Positions 38,189-47,367 are shown, counted from the first letter of the stretch. The stretch is 64,000 bases of DNA from Maritimibacter fusiformis (GCF_008086115.1 NZ_VSIY01000003.1:620001-684000); one strand, 5' to 3'. A program made the numbers and translations. Notes: generated by a model from the letters alone, not told the origin.

Positions 38189-39505
38189 ATGAAACTTGGC
38201 CCGGCACTCAGTATTCGACAGACATCCACGCTGGCGATGACCTCGCAGCTGTTGCAGGCGATCGGGCTGTTGCAATTCAACAATGCCGAATTGGCCCGCT
38301 ATCTTGCCCGCGAGGCCGAGAAGAACCGGTTTCTAGAAGTTCGACGCAAACCCCCGGGCGCAGGGCAGGACAGGCCTGCCGGCCACCCGGGGCTGTCCGG
38401 CGGCGACGGCGTGGAAAACCTGGCCGCCCCGTCGGACGGGCTAGAGCAGCACGTGGAACGACAGATCGGGCTTGGCATTCGCGATGCCGGGCAGCAACGG
38501 ATCGCGCGGGCCTTTCTGGCTGCGTTGGAACCATACGGCTGGCTGGGCCGGGACGTGGCCGAGATTGCGCGGGAATGCGGCGTGTCCACCGGCGCGGCCG
38601 AGGCGGTTCTTGCCGTCCTGCAGAAGTTCGAGCCTGCGGGACTTTTCGCCCGCTCGCTGGCGGAATGCCTCAGCTTGCAGGCGCAGGATGCAGGCGTGCT
38701 GGATGAGGTGATGTCGCAGATGTTGCAGCGGCTCGATCTGGTGGCGGAAAACGATCTCGCGACGCTCGCTGAGCTTTGCGGGTGCGACTCCGGCGCGGTC
38801 GAGGCGCGGATTCGAAGGCTCCAGACCTTCGACCCCAAGCCCGGGGCGCGATTCGCACAGCACGACGCACCGACCCGCCCGCCCGACCTGATCGTGACGC
38901 GGGCGGGCAAGGCGTGGCGGGTGGAGTTCAATGCCTCGACCCTGCCGGAGATCGACGTGCGCGAGGATCTGGTGCAGGACAGCGAGGCACGCGATGCCTT
39001 CGTGGCGCAGGCGCTGGCCAGTGCGCGCGGGCTGAAACGGGCGATCGAGCAGCGCAACGCCAATACGCTGGCCGTCGCCGCCGAAATCGTGCGCCGGCAG
39101 ATGAGGTATTTTTCCAAGGCAGACGCGCATCTTGCACCGATGTCGCGCAAGGACGTGGCCTTGTCCGCCGCGCTGCATGAAAGCACGGTCAGCCGGATCA
39201 CCACCGGCATGACGATGGAAACGCCGGTCGGGATCGTCGAACTGAAACAGCTTTTCTGCCGGGGGCTTCCCGTGCGGGATGGCGGGGCGGCGGTGTCGGT
39301 GGCGCAGATCCGGGCGCGCATTACCGAGATGATCGGCGGCGAGAGACCGGACCGGCCGTTGAGCGACGCCCGGATCGCAAGCCGACTGAAACAGGAAGGG
39401 GTCGTCATCCAGCGCCGCACGATTGCGAAATACCGGGCGGAATCCGGCATTCCCAGTTCTGTCGCCAGGCGGCGCTCCGGGCCGGCACGCAGCGCGCCAT
39501 CCTAG
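38189..39505 (+). CDS. rpoN: RNA polymerase sigma-54 factor RpoN
   Basis: Alternative sigma factor of 438 residues that recognises -24/-12 promoters and needs an AAA+ activator. Region I begins LSIRQTSTLAMTSQLLQAIGL (a slight variant of the usual Q-rich start) and ends with NRFLEV where NPLLE is common. Region III has the HTH LHESTVSRI and the RpoN box is RRTIAKYR near the C-terminus. It is a little shorter than E. coli RpoN (477), mainly in acidic region II. The location, not next to hpf or ptsN but directly before an operon with a -24/-12 promoter, suggests a dedicated or extra copy. The ATG at 38189 follows GAGGGAAC. Confidence 0.92.
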   Translation: MKLGPALSIRQTSTLAMTSQLLQAIGLLQFNNAELARYLAREAEKNRFLEVRRKPPGAGQDRPAGHPGLSGGDGVENLAAPSDGLEQHVERQIGLGIRDAGQQRIARAFLAALEPYGWLGRDVAEIARECGVSTGAAEAVLAVLQKFEPAGLFARSLAECLSLQAQDAGVLDEVMSQMLQRLDLVAENDLATLAELCGCDSGAVEARIRRLQTFDPKPGARFAQHDAPTRPPDLIVTRAGKAWRVEFNASTLPEIDVREDLVQDSEARDAFVAQALASARGLKRAIEQRNANTLAVAAEIVRRQMRYFSKADAHLAPMSRKDVALSAALHESTVSRITTGMTMETPVGIVELKQLFCRGLPVRDGGAAVSVAQIRARITEMIGGERPDRPLSDARIASRLKQEGVVIQRRTIAKYRAESGIPSSVARRRSGPARSAPS

Positions 39506-39527
39506 CCCGCGTCATTTCCGCGCGGAT

Positions 39528-39542
39528 GCGTGACTTGCACGC
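39528..39542. promoter_or_regulatory. Candidate upstream activator site 1 (sigma-54 activator)
   Basis: Inverted repeat GCGTG-ACTTG-CACGC, about 100 bases upstream of the -24 element of the peptide transporter operon. The same CGTGA-N4-CACGC pattern occurs upstream of the second sigma-54 promoter. The binding protein is presumed to be the activator encoded at 46330-47337. Confidence 0.55.
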
Positions 39543-39636
39543 GCTAGATGCGCCAGATCGCAGCAGGCTTGTTTTCACCACCCGCTTCACGATTGATCTC
39601 ATTCGCTTTTTCTTGTCTCAGCAGTTTGTAGCGAGT

Positions 39637-39652
39637 TGGCACAGAGCTTGCA
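39637..39652 (+). promoter_or_regulatory. Sigma-54 (-24/-12) promoter of the peptide transporter operon
   Basis: TGGCAC-AGAGC-TTGCA, an exact fit to the core consensus TGGCAC-N5-TTGCW with the invariant GG and GC doublets 10 bases apart. Transcription would begin near 39662, giving a leader of about 65 bases before the binding-protein gene. Confidence 0.88.
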
Positions 39653-39727
39653 TATCCCTAAGCAACAGGTGTGCTGCGCCTGTTGGACACGACCGACTGA
39701 TGTTCAATCAAGGGAGAAACCAAAAAA

Positions 39728-41266
39728 ATGAAACGCACGTCACGTTTACTGGCCGCCTCGCTGCTGGCCGTCGGTGTCACGGCCCCGGCTGCCAGCGCGC
39801 AAGAGCTTGTCGTCGGCTTCACGCAGGACGCCAACACGCTGGACCCCGGAAACCACCGCAACCGCGAGACCGAAACCATCATCCGCAACATGTTCGACGG
39901 GATTCTGACGCGGGATTCGTCGATGAATATCCTGCCCGAACTCGCCGAGTCCTATACGCAGGTCTCGCCAACGGTCTACGACTTCGAGATCCGCGAAGGC
40001 GTCACCTTCCATGACGGCTCGGTGATGACCGCCGAAGACGTGCGCTTCACCCTGCACCGCCTGACCGCCGAAGGTGCGATTGGCGACGGTCAGACCAGCC
40101 CGCGCCAAAGCCTGCTCGGGCCCGTCTCGGGTGTCGAGGTTGTCGACGGCAACACGGTGCGCGTGACCCTGTCCGAGCCCTGGCCGCTGCTGCCCGCGAT
40201 GCTGCCGTTCCAGGAAATCGTCTCGCAGGCCTTCGTCGAAAGCGTCGGCGCCGATGGCATGGCCACCAGCGTCAATGGCACCGGACCGTTCAAGCTGGTC
40301 GACTGGCGGCGCGGCGACTCGATCATCATGGAGCGTTTTGACGACTACTACGGCGGCGCTCCGGGGATCGAGCCGGTCGGCAAGGCCTGTGTCGAGCGTG
40401 TCATCTTCAAGGTCATTCCCGAATCCGCCTCTCGCGTGGCCGCGCTTCTGGCCGGGGATGTGCATATCATCAACGACCTGCCGCCCTTCGCCATCGAACA
40501 GGTGGAAAACAGCGAAACCGCCAAGGTGATGACGGTCAACGGCACGCGGAGCTTCTTCATCGCGATGAACGTCGAGGGCGAGATCTTCGACGACATCAGG
40601 GTCCGCCAGGCCGCCGCGCACGCCATCGACAAGGATCTGATCATCGACCGGATTCTGGGCGGCAATGCGGCTGCGATCTCGGGCATTCTCAGCCCCGACG
40701 CCTTCGGCAAGAACATGGACCTGCCGGATTACGCGTACGACCCCGAAAAAGCCCGCGCGCTTCTCGCCGAAGCGGGCTATCCGGACGGTGTCGACATCAC
40801 GATGGACACCACCGGCGCCTACAAGGATACCGCCGAGGCCGTTGCATCGCTGCTGACCAAGGCTGGCTTCAACACCAAGGTCGCGGTCGGCGAAAGTGCG
40901 CTGCTGACCGAGAAATGGCGCACCGAGGGCGGTCCGAAAACGGGTGACATGTATTTCACCTCGTGGGGCAACGGCTCGCTCGACCCGCAGGGCATCTTCG
41001 TGCCGACCCACATGACCGCGGCGCGCGGCAACTCTGCCGGCTATGCGAACCCCGAGATCGACCGGCTGCTGGATGCGGCGTCGACCGAAGTGGATCGTGA
41101 AAAGCGCGCCGAGATGTATCGCGAGGCCGAGGCGATCGCCAACGCCGACGTGCCCTATGTCTACCTGTGGGTGCCGCAGGACATCTACGGCGTGTCCACG
41201 CGCCTCACCGGGTGGAGCCCGAGCCCGGACAGCCGCATCAACCTGCATGATGCCTGCCTGAACTAA
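39728..41266 (+). CDS. Dipeptide/oligopeptide-type ABC transporter substrate-binding protein
   Basis: Periplasmic binding protein of 512 residues (SBP_bac_5 family). It has a signal peptide (MKRTSRLLAASLLAVGVTAPAASA, about residues 1-24), then VVGFTQDANTLDPGNHRN, FEIREGVTFHDGSVMTAEDV and NGTGPFKLVDW, all in the usual order. First gene of a complete five-gene transporter unit. The sigma-54 promoter directly upstream implies demand-regulated uptake. Ligand class is uncertain; this family binds di/oligopeptides but also nickel, opines and other amides. Confidence 0.92.
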   Translation: MKRTSRLLAASLLAVGVTAPAASAQELVVGFTQDANTLDPGNHRNRETETIIRNMFDGILTRDSSMNILPELAESYTQVSPTVYDFEIREGVTFHDGSVMTAEDVRFTLHRLTAEGAIGDGQTSPRQSLLGPVSGVEVVDGNTVRVTLSEPWPLLPAMLPFQEIVSQAFVESVGADGMATSVNGTGPFKLVDWRRGDSIIMERFDDYYGGAPGIEPVGKACVERVIFKVIPESASRVAALLAGDVHIINDLPPFAIEQVENSETAKVMTVNGTRSFFIAMNVEGEIFDDIRVRQAAAHAIDKDLIIDRILGGNAAAISGILSPDAFGKNMDLPDYAYDPEKARALLAEAGYPDGVDITMDTTGAYKDTAEAVASLLTKAGFNTKVAVGESALLTEKWRTEGGPKTGDMYFTSWGNGSLDPQGIFVPTHMTAARGNSAGYANPEIDRLLDAASTEVDREKRAEMYREAEAIANADVPYVYLWVPQDIYGVSTRLTGWSPSPDSRINLHDACLN

Positions 41267-41292
41267 AACGGCCCAAACCGGGGAGTCCACGT

Positions 41293-42300
41293 ATGTCATT
41301 GGCAAGGTTTGTCGAACGCCTGCTGCAACTCATCCCGGTACTGCTTGGGGTCAGCGTGATCGTATTCGCCATGATCACGCTGACGCCCGGCGACCCTGTG
41401 CAGATCATGATCGGGGATCAGATCGTGACCCCGGAACAGGAAGCGGCGATGCGCCGCGACCTCGGGCTTGACCGCCCCATTCACGAACGCTTCTTCGCCT
41501 TCCTGGGCAACGCGGTGCAGGGCGATTTCGGGCAGAGTTTCTACCATCGCCGCCCCGTCATCGACGTGATCAAGGAACGCCTGCCCGCCACCATCGAACT
41601 GAGCCTGGTGGCCCTGATCATCGCGCTGGTGACGGCCATTCCGCTGGGCGTTCTGGCCGCAATCAAGCGCAACTCATTCCTGGACCGGCTGGCGACGGTC
41701 GGCTCGCTTCTGGGGGTCTCGCTGCCGGGGTTCTGGTTCGGCATCCTGCTGATCATGCTGTTCGCCGTGCATCTGCAGATCCTGCCGGTGTCCGGGCGCA
41801 TCGGGTATGCCAGCGAGATCGAACCGATCACCCATCTGCTGCTGATCGACACCTTGCTGCGCGGGCGGGTCGATGCCTTCTTCGATGCGCTGTCGCATAT
41901 CATTATGCCGGCGATCACGCTGGGCCTGCCGATGACCGCGATCCTGATGCGGGTGACGCGGACCTCGATGCTGGAAGTGATGCGGCAGGACTATATCACC
42001 TTCGCCGAGGCCAAGGGGCTGTCGCGTCAGAAGGTGCTGTTTCGCCACGCGCTCAAGAACGCGCTCATTCCGACCGTGTCGGTCGCGGCGATCGAGACGG
42101 GGTCGCTGCTGGGCGGCAACATGATCGTCGAGACCGTGTTCGGCTGGCCCGGTCTGGGGCGGCTGGTGGTCGAAAGCATCTTCGTGCGCAACTACCCGCT
42201 CGTGCAGGCGGCGGTGCTGTTCTACGCGGTGACCTACGTGATGCTGAATTTCTTTGCCGACATCCTCTACACCATCCTCAATCCGAGGGTGAAGCTGTGA
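41293..42300 (+). CDS. Peptide-type ABC transporter permease (DppB-like)
   Basis: Inner-membrane permease of 335 residues. It opens MSLARFVERLLQLIPVLLGV, has the DppB-type ITLTPGDPVQIM and the C-terminal ETGSLLGGNMIVETVFGWPGLG block, seen as LLGGNMIVETVFGWPGLG, and about six membrane segments. A GGGGAG ribosome site precedes it, and its stop overlaps the next start by 4 bases. Confidence 0.93.
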   Translation: MSLARFVERLLQLIPVLLGVSVIVFAMITLTPGDPVQIMIGDQIVTPEQEAAMRRDLGLDRPIHERFFAFLGNAVQGDFGQSFYHRRPVIDVIKERLPATIELSLVALIIALVTAIPLGVLAAIKRNSFLDRLATVGSLLGVSLPGFWFGILLIMLFAVHLQILPVSGRIGYASEIEPITHLLLIDTLLRGRVDAFFDALSHIIMPAITLGLPMTAILMRVTRTSMLEVMRQDYITFAEAKGLSRQKVLFRHALKNALIPTVSVAAIETGSLLGGNMIVETVFGWPGLGRLVVESIFVRNYPLVQAAVLFYAVTYVMLNFFADILYTILNPRVKL

Positions 42301-43205
42301 GCGCAATGCCGGATACCGATACCAAGGCCAGCACCGGCCCGGTGCAAGAGACGATCTTTCGCCGCAACATGCGCAATTTCGTTGGCAACCGGCTTGCCTT
42401 CGGCAGCGCCTTGGTCGTCCTGATCTTCATCTTCCTCGCGATCTTCGCGCCGCTGGTGGCGCCGCACGATCCGGCCGAGACGGATCTCTTTCGCAGGCTC
42501 CAGCCCCCGGCCTGGATGCCGGGCGGCGAGTGGAGCTATCTGCTGGGCTGCGATGCGCTCGGCCGCGATATCCTGACCCGCATCATCTACGGCGCGCGGA
42601 TCTCCATCTTCATCGGCGCCGCCGTGGTCCTGGTGGCCACGACGATCGGGATCATTGCCGGCCTGGCCGCGGGCTACCTGCGCGGCTGGGTCGACATGGT
42701 GATTTCGCGGGTGGTCGATATCCTGCTCGGGTTTCCCTACCTGATCTTCGCCATCGGGCTGATGGCGATGATGGGGCCAGGCCTGATCAACATCATCATC
42801 GCGCTGGTCTACAAGGAGTGGGTCATTCCCTGCCGGGTGGTGCGCGGCGAAACGCTGGTGACGCGCGAGCTTGAATATGTCGAGGCCGCCCGCGCCCTGG
42901 GTGCTTCGGGGCGGCACATCATGCTGCGGGAAATCCTGCCCAACATCCTGTCGCCGGTGATCGTGGTTTCCACCATCCGCATGGCGCATGTGATCATCCT
43001 CGAGGCCAGCCTGAGCTTTCTCGGGCTTGGCGTTCAGCCCCCGACCGCGTCCTGGGGCGCGATGGTGTCGGACGGGCGCGCATTCATCCTTCAGGCCTGG
43101 TGGGTCAGCACCTTCCCCGGCATCGCCATCCTGCTTCTGGTGCTGGCGATCAACGTGGCCAGCCAGGGTCTGCGCGATGCCTTCGATCCGAGGTTCCACG
43201 AATGA
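42297..43205 (+). CDS. Peptide-type ABC transporter permease (DppC-like)
   Basis: Second inner-membrane permease, 302 residues. It has the DppC-type features LLGCDALGRDILTRIIYGAR, EYVEAARALGASGRHIMLREILPN (shown in part) and SLSFLGLGVQPPTASWG. It is coupled by ATGA overlaps to the DppB-like gene before it and the ATPase gene after it. Confidence 0.93.
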   Translation: MSAMPDTDTKASTGPVQETIFRRNMRNFVGNRLAFGSALVVLIFIFLAIFAPLVAPHDPAETDLFRRLQPPAWMPGGEWSYLLGCDALGRDILTRIIYGARISIFIGAAVVLVATTIGIIAGLAAGYLRGWVDMVISRVVDILLGFPYLIFAIGLMAMMGPGLINIIIALVYKEWVIPCRVVRGETLVTRELEYVEAARALGASGRHIMLREILPNILSPVIVVSTIRMAHVIILEASLSFLGLGVQPPTASWGAMVSDGRAFILQAWWVSTFPGIAILLLVLAINVASQGLRDAFDPRFHE

Positions 43206-44212
43206 GCGCACCGACTGACAAGACCCTGTTGCAGGTCGAAGGGCTGCGCACCGTGTTCGAGACGCGCGACGGCACCGTTTGCGCGGTCGACGGCGTGGAC
43301 GTGATCGTGGAGCGCGGCGAATGCCTGGGCGTGGTCGGGGAATCCGGCTCCGGCAAGAGCGTGACGTTCAACTCGGTGATGGGGTTGGTGCGGTCGCCGG
43401 GGCGTATCGAGGCCGGGCGCATCATGTTCGAAGGGCGTGACCTGCGCGCGCTCAACCAGACCGAGATGCGTGCGGTCCGGGGCCGCGATATCGCGATGAC
43501 CATGCAGGACGCGATGACCGCCCTCAACCCGGCGCTGACGGTCGGTGAACAGATCGCCGAGATGCTGGAGGCGCACGACAAGGGCCTGCCGTCGGGCCGC
43601 AACGCCCGGCGACGCGCGATCCGGGCGCATTCGGTCAAGATGCTCGGCCTCGTCGGCATCGCCTCACCCGAGACGCGGCTTGGCCAGTATCCGCACGAGT
43701 TTTCCGGCGGGATGCGGCAACGCATCATGATCGCCATCGCGCTGGCCTCGATGCCCAAGCTCCTGATCGCGGACGAACCCACCACGGCGCTCGACGTGAC
43801 CATCCAGGCGCAGGTTCTCGAGCTTATCACCGATACCCGCGCGAAACTTGGGATGAGCGTCGTTCTCATCACCCACGACCTTGGCGTGGTGGCCGAGCAT
43901 TGCGACCGCGTGATGGTCATGTATGCGGGCCAGGTGGTCGAGCAGGGCCGGACCGCGGACGTGATCATGCGCCCGAAACACCCCTATACCAAGGGGCTGC
44001 TCGGCTCGCTTCCGCGTCTGTCGCTGCGCGGCCAGCGGATCGAGCCGATCGAGGGGCAGGTGCCCGAACTGATCGACCTGCCGGCCCAGTGCCGTTTCTA
44101 TTCGCGCTGCCGCGAGCGGGGACCGGAATGCCTGAAAAACATCGAAATGCGCGACGCGGGCAACGGGCAAACGGCGCGCTGCGTCCGGGTCCAGAAGGAG
44201 CTGGCAACATGA
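43202..44212 (+). CDS. Peptide-type ABC transporter ATP-binding protein (DppD-like)
   Basis: ATPase of 336 residues. Walker A is GESGSGKS, the signature is FSGGMRQRIMIA, Walker B is LLIADEPTTALD and the C-terminal oligopeptide-transporter extension CRFYSRCRERGPEC carries the four-cysteine pattern typical of DppD/OppD (often an Fe-S or zinc site). It starts inside the previous stop codon and ends inside the next start. Confidence 0.93.
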   Translation: MSAPTDKTLLQVEGLRTVFETRDGTVCAVDGVDVIVERGECLGVVGESGSGKSVTFNSVMGLVRSPGRIEAGRIMFEGRDLRALNQTEMRAVRGRDIAMTMQDAMTALNPALTVGEQIAEMLEAHDKGLPSGRNARRRAIRAHSVKMLGLVGIASPETRLGQYPHEFSGGMRQRIMIAIALASMPKLLIADEPTTALDVTIQAQVLELITDTRAKLGMSVVLITHDLGVVAEHCDRVMVMYAGQVVEQGRTADVIMRPKHPYTKGLLGSLPRLSLRGQRIEPIEGQVPELIDLPAQCRFYSRCRERGPECLKNIEMRDAGNGQTARCVRVQKELAT

Positions 44213-45240
44213 CCGCCAACAGGGATTCCGGGCCGCTGCTGTCGGTCGAAGGGGTGTCGAAAACCTATCGCAGCGGACGACGCCTTGCCGACCGTCTGAC
44301 CGGGCGGCCGGAAACCTTCGTCCAGGCCGTGAACAACGTGAGTTTCGGGATCGAGCGTGGCGAAATCATGGGGCTGATCGGGGAAAGCGGTTGCGGGAAA
44401 TCGACCCTCGGCCGGACGATCCTGCGCCTGCATGAACCGACCGCGGGCCGGGTCACCTTTGACGGGACCGACCTTGGCGCGCTGCCGGATGCGGAGATGA
44501 AGGCGATGCGGCGGCGCATGCAGATCATCTTTCAGGATCCCTACGCCTCGCTCAACCCGCGCCGCACGGTGGCCGAGATCGTGGGTCTGCCGCTGCAACT
44601 GCACGGGCTGGCGACGGGTCGCGGCGCGTTGCGGGAAAAGACCGCCGAGATCCTCGAAAAGGTCGGGCTGAAGTCGATGCACCTCGACCGCTATCCGCAC
44701 CAGTTCTCGGGCGGTCAGCGCCAGCGGATCGGGATCGCGCGGGCGCTGGTCAGCCACCCCGAATTCATCGTCTGCGATGAGCCGGTGTCGGCGCTCGATG
44801 TCTCGATCCAGGCCCAGATCATCCAGCTTCTGACCGATCTCAAGCAGGAGATGGGGCTGACCTACCTGTTCATTTCCCACGACATTTCAGTCATCGGCTA
44901 TCTCAGCGACCGGGTGGCGGTGATGTATCTGGGCGAGATCGTCGAGCTTGGCAGCGTCGAGACGGTGCTGGCGAACCCGCGCCATCCCTATACCCAAAGC
45001 CTGATGTCCGCCGTGCCGGAAGTCGACCGGCCAGGCCACCGCAGCCGGGTCCGGCTGACCGGTGACCTGCCGTCGCCGCTGGCCCCGCCACCGGGCTGCA
45101 AGTTCCACACCCGCTGTCCGCTGGCCATCGACATCTGCCGCCAGAAAGCCCCGGTGGCCGAAAGCGTCGGGCCGGGCCACACCGCGGCCTGTCACCGGCT
45201 GCATGAAAACCTGTCGCTTCTGGAGCAGGAAGCGTCATGA
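44209..45240 (+). CDS. Peptide-type ABC transporter ATP-binding protein (DppF-like)
   Basis: Second ATPase, 343 residues. Walker A is GESGCGKST, the DppF-type FQDPYASLNPRRTV follows, then the signature FSGGQRQRIGIARAL and Walker B FIVCDEPVSALD. The C-terminal CKFHTRCPLAIDIC cysteine motif is present. It overlaps the C45 hydrolase gene by 4 bases, tying that enzyme to the transporter. Confidence 0.93.
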   Translation: MTANRDSGPLLSVEGVSKTYRSGRRLADRLTGRPETFVQAVNNVSFGIERGEIMGLIGESGCGKSTLGRTILRLHEPTAGRVTFDGTDLGALPDAEMKAMRRRMQIIFQDPYASLNPRRTVAEIVGLPLQLHGLATGRGALREKTAEILEKVGLKSMHLDRYPHQFSGGQRQRIGIARALVSHPEFIVCDEPVSALDVSIQAQIIQLLTDLKQEMGLTYLFISHDISVIGYLSDRVAVMYLGEIVELGSVETVLANPRHPYTQSLMSAVPEVDRPGHRSRVRLTGDLPSPLAPPPGCKFHTRCPLAIDICRQKAPVAESVGPGHTAACHRLHENLSLLEQEAS

Positions 45241-46316
45241 CGGCGCGCAAGGCAGGGCCGGGCGATGTGCTGAACCTTGCGGGCGACCCGTTCACGCGGG
45301 GCGCATCGCAGGCGATCGGCGCGCCGGTCGAAGAGGTGCGCGCCACCCTTGCCCAACGGCTGTCGATCGCCAATGAGGCGGGCGCGTTCGGGGCAGGCGC
45401 GCAGGACTACCTCGACGACCAGCGCCGCTTTGCCGAGCGTCATTGCCCGAACGCACTGGCCGAGGTTGCCGGTATCGCGGAAGGCTTCGGCATTCCAGAA
45501 CACGAGGTTTTCGCGCATCTCTATATCGGCACCCTGACCGATCTGGCACATGCCGCGGCGACCGAGGAAGACGGGTGCAGCGCATGGGCCACCGCAGACG
45601 GGCCTGACGGGCCGCTGGTGGTCAAGAACCGCGATTTCTCGGGGCGGCACGCCGGTATCCAGCGGGTGTTTCGCCATGAAGGCCCGGACCTCGATCATGG
45701 CCCGATGCTGTGTCTTGGCAGCCTCGGCGCGCCCAGCGCCTATTCCAGCGGCATGAACGCCGCCGGTCTTGCCGTTGTCGATACCCAGGTCGGCGTGCGC
45801 CATCATGCGACCGGCTGGCTGCGCTACTTCCTGATGACCGAATTGCTTTCGAAAACGGCGACCGTGGCGGATGCGCTGACCCTGATCCGCGAGGTGCCGC
45901 ACGCGGGCGGCGGAACCCTGGTTCTCGGCGACCGCAGCGGCGCGGTGGCGGCGGTGGAACTGGGCGCATCCGCGGTGGCCATTGAGCTTGCCCCGCTGGT
46001 CTGCCGCACCAACCATTTCACCACCACGGCGCTGGCCCCCGACACCCGGCGCGACACCGAGGACCGGATCGACGCCAACTCCGCCGGACGCCGCACCGTG
46101 CTGGACGCGGCCCTGCCCGGCGCGGTCTGGAGCATCGACGCGGCCACGCGCCTGATGGCCCGTCACGAAGGGGCCGGACCACTGTGCCAGCATGGCGCCG
46201 AAGGCCAGTCCCGGACCATCGCCTCGGTGGTGTATTGCTGTCGGGACGCACACCTGTATGCTTGTCTGAGCAATCCATGTTCCGGCACCTGGCTGCGTTT
46301 TGCCCTCGGCGCCTGA
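45237..46316 (+). CDS. C45-family Ntn hydrolase (acyl-coenzyme A:6-APA acyltransferase-like)
   Basis: Protein of 359 residues in the peptidase C45 / penicillin acyltransferase-like group. The likely autocatalytic nucleophile is C114 in EEDGCSAWATA, followed by VVKNRDFSG with the conserved Asn/Arg/Asp and by SAYSSGMNAAGLAV. These enzymes self-cleave before the Cys and then cut or form amide bonds. It has no signal peptide, so it would act on the imported compound in the cytoplasm. Translational coupling to the transporter supports this. The true substrate is unknown; beta-lactams are only the best-known example of the family. Confidence 0.85.
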   Translation: MTARKAGPGDVLNLAGDPFTRGASQAIGAPVEEVRATLAQRLSIANEAGAFGAGAQDYLDDQRRFAERHCPNALAEVAGIAEGFGIPEHEVFAHLYIGTLTDLAHAAATEEDGCSAWATADGPDGPLVVKNRDFSGRHAGIQRVFRHEGPDLDHGPMLCLGSLGAPSAYSSGMNAAGLAVVDTQVGVRHHATGWLRYFLMTELLSKTATVADALTLIREVPHAGGGTLVLGDRSGAVAAVELGASAVAIELAPLVCRTNHFTTTALAPDTRRDTEDRIDANSAGRRTVLDAALPGAVWSIDAATRLMARHEGAGPLCQHGAEGQSRTIASVVYCCRDAHLYACLSNPCSGTWLRFALGA

Positions 46317-46329
46317 CAAGGAACGTGCC

Positions 46330-47337
46330 ATGAGACAGGCGATGGCAGATTATTCACAAGACCTGGTCGGTGACCACGAAAGCATGCACAACCTGCGCGA
46401 TCTGATCCATCGCGTGGCGCGCAGCCCTGCCCGCACCGTTCTGATCTATGGCGAGACCGGCACCGGCAAGGGGCTTGCCGCGCGCACCATCCACAAGCTT
46501 TCCAGCCGTGCGAAAAAGGAATTCGCCGACATCAACTGCGCCGCGATCCCGTCGACCCTGATGGAGTCCGAGTTGTTCGGGCACGAGAAGGGCGCCTTCA
46601 CCGGCGCGGTGGAGCGCAAGCTGGGTCTGGTGGAGGCGGCGAACGGCGGCACGATCTTTCTCGACGAGATCCGCGAGATGGACACCACGTTGCAGGCCAA
46701 GCTGCTGAGCCTGCTCGACTCGCATGAATTCCGCCGCGTCGGCGCGGTGCGGCCCACACGGGTCGATGTGCGGTTCATCGCGGCCACCAACAAGGTGCTG
46801 CTGTCAGAGGTCCGCGCCCGGAATTTCCGCGAAGACCTCTACTACCGGCTTCAGGTCGTGGCCCTCAACATCCCGCCGCTGCGCGAACGCGGTGAGGACA
46901 TCCTGCTCCTGGCAGAGCATTTCATCAACAAATACAACACCCTCTATGATCGCCATATCCGGGGCATCAACCCGGAGGCGCGCAAGATCCTGCTGCAGTA
47001 TCCGTGGCCCGGGAACGTGCGCGAACTAGAAAACCTGCTCGAACGCATCTTCATCCTCGAAGAGGATGACGAGGTGTTGCCCAGCCATATGCCCGACCGC
47101 ATCCTGCGCACCGTCCGGGCCGGCGCGCTTTCGGTTCCGGCCCCCGACACCGACGACCCGGTCGAGGGTATTCCGGCGGCCGGTTTCCATGACGCGACCG
47201 CCGAGTTCCAGCGCGGATTGATCCGTCAGGCGCTGGCCGCCTCGCGCGACAATCTCCAGGACGCGGCCGCGCTCCTGCAGATCAGCCGTCACGCGCTTCG
47301 CCACCAGATGATCAAGCTCGGGATGCGCGGCGCGTGA
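46330..47337 (+). CDS. Sigma-54-dependent transcriptional activator without sensor domain (PspF-like layout)
   Basis: AAA+ enhancer-binding protein of 335 residues. The AAA+ domain starts almost at the N-terminus: Walker A GETGTGKG (41-48), sigma-54-contacting GAFTGA (88-93), Walker B GGTIFLDEI (106-114), arginine-finger region FREDLYYRL and PGNVRELENLLER. A Fis-type HTH with RGLIRQALAASRDNLQDAA is at the C-terminus. There is no receiver, GAF or PAS domain, so control must come from a partner, from expression level, or from ligand binding to the AAA+ core. It is the last gene of the operon it probably activates, which would give positive feedback. AAGGA precedes the ATG. Confidence 0.93.
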   Translation: MRQAMADYSQDLVGDHESMHNLRDLIHRVARSPARTVLIYGETGTGKGLAARTIHKLSSRAKKEFADINCAAIPSTLMESELFGHEKGAFTGAVERKLGLVEAANGGTIFLDEIREMDTTLQAKLLSLLDSHEFRRVGAVRPTRVDVRFIAATNKVLLSEVRARNFREDLYYRLQVVALNIPPLRERGEDILLLAEHFINKYNTLYDRHIRGINPEARKILLQYPWPGNVRELENLLERIFILEEDDEVLPSHMPDRILRTVRAGALSVPAPDTDDPVEGIPAAGFHDATAEFQRGLIRQALAASRDNLQDAAALLQISRHALRHQMIKLGMRGA

Positions 47338-47352
47338 AACCCGCGATCCGCC

Positions 47353-47367
47353 ACGTGAGACACACGC
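47353..47367. promoter_or_regulatory. Candidate upstream activator site 2 (sigma-54 activator)
   Basis: ACGTGAGACACACGC, sharing CGTGA-N4-CACGC with the site at 39528-39542. It lies about 70 bases upstream of the -24 element. The 32-base difference in distance from the other copy is close to three helical turns. A weaker CGTGA half-site lies 21 bases upstream. Confidence 0.55.

Noticed and set aside
45237..46316. A beta-lactam resistance or penicillin biosynthesis gene
   Set aside because: Only the C45 fold and nucleophile are shared with the penicillin acyltransferase; the neighbours are a peptide importer and AtuA/DUF4387, not beta-lactam enzymes.
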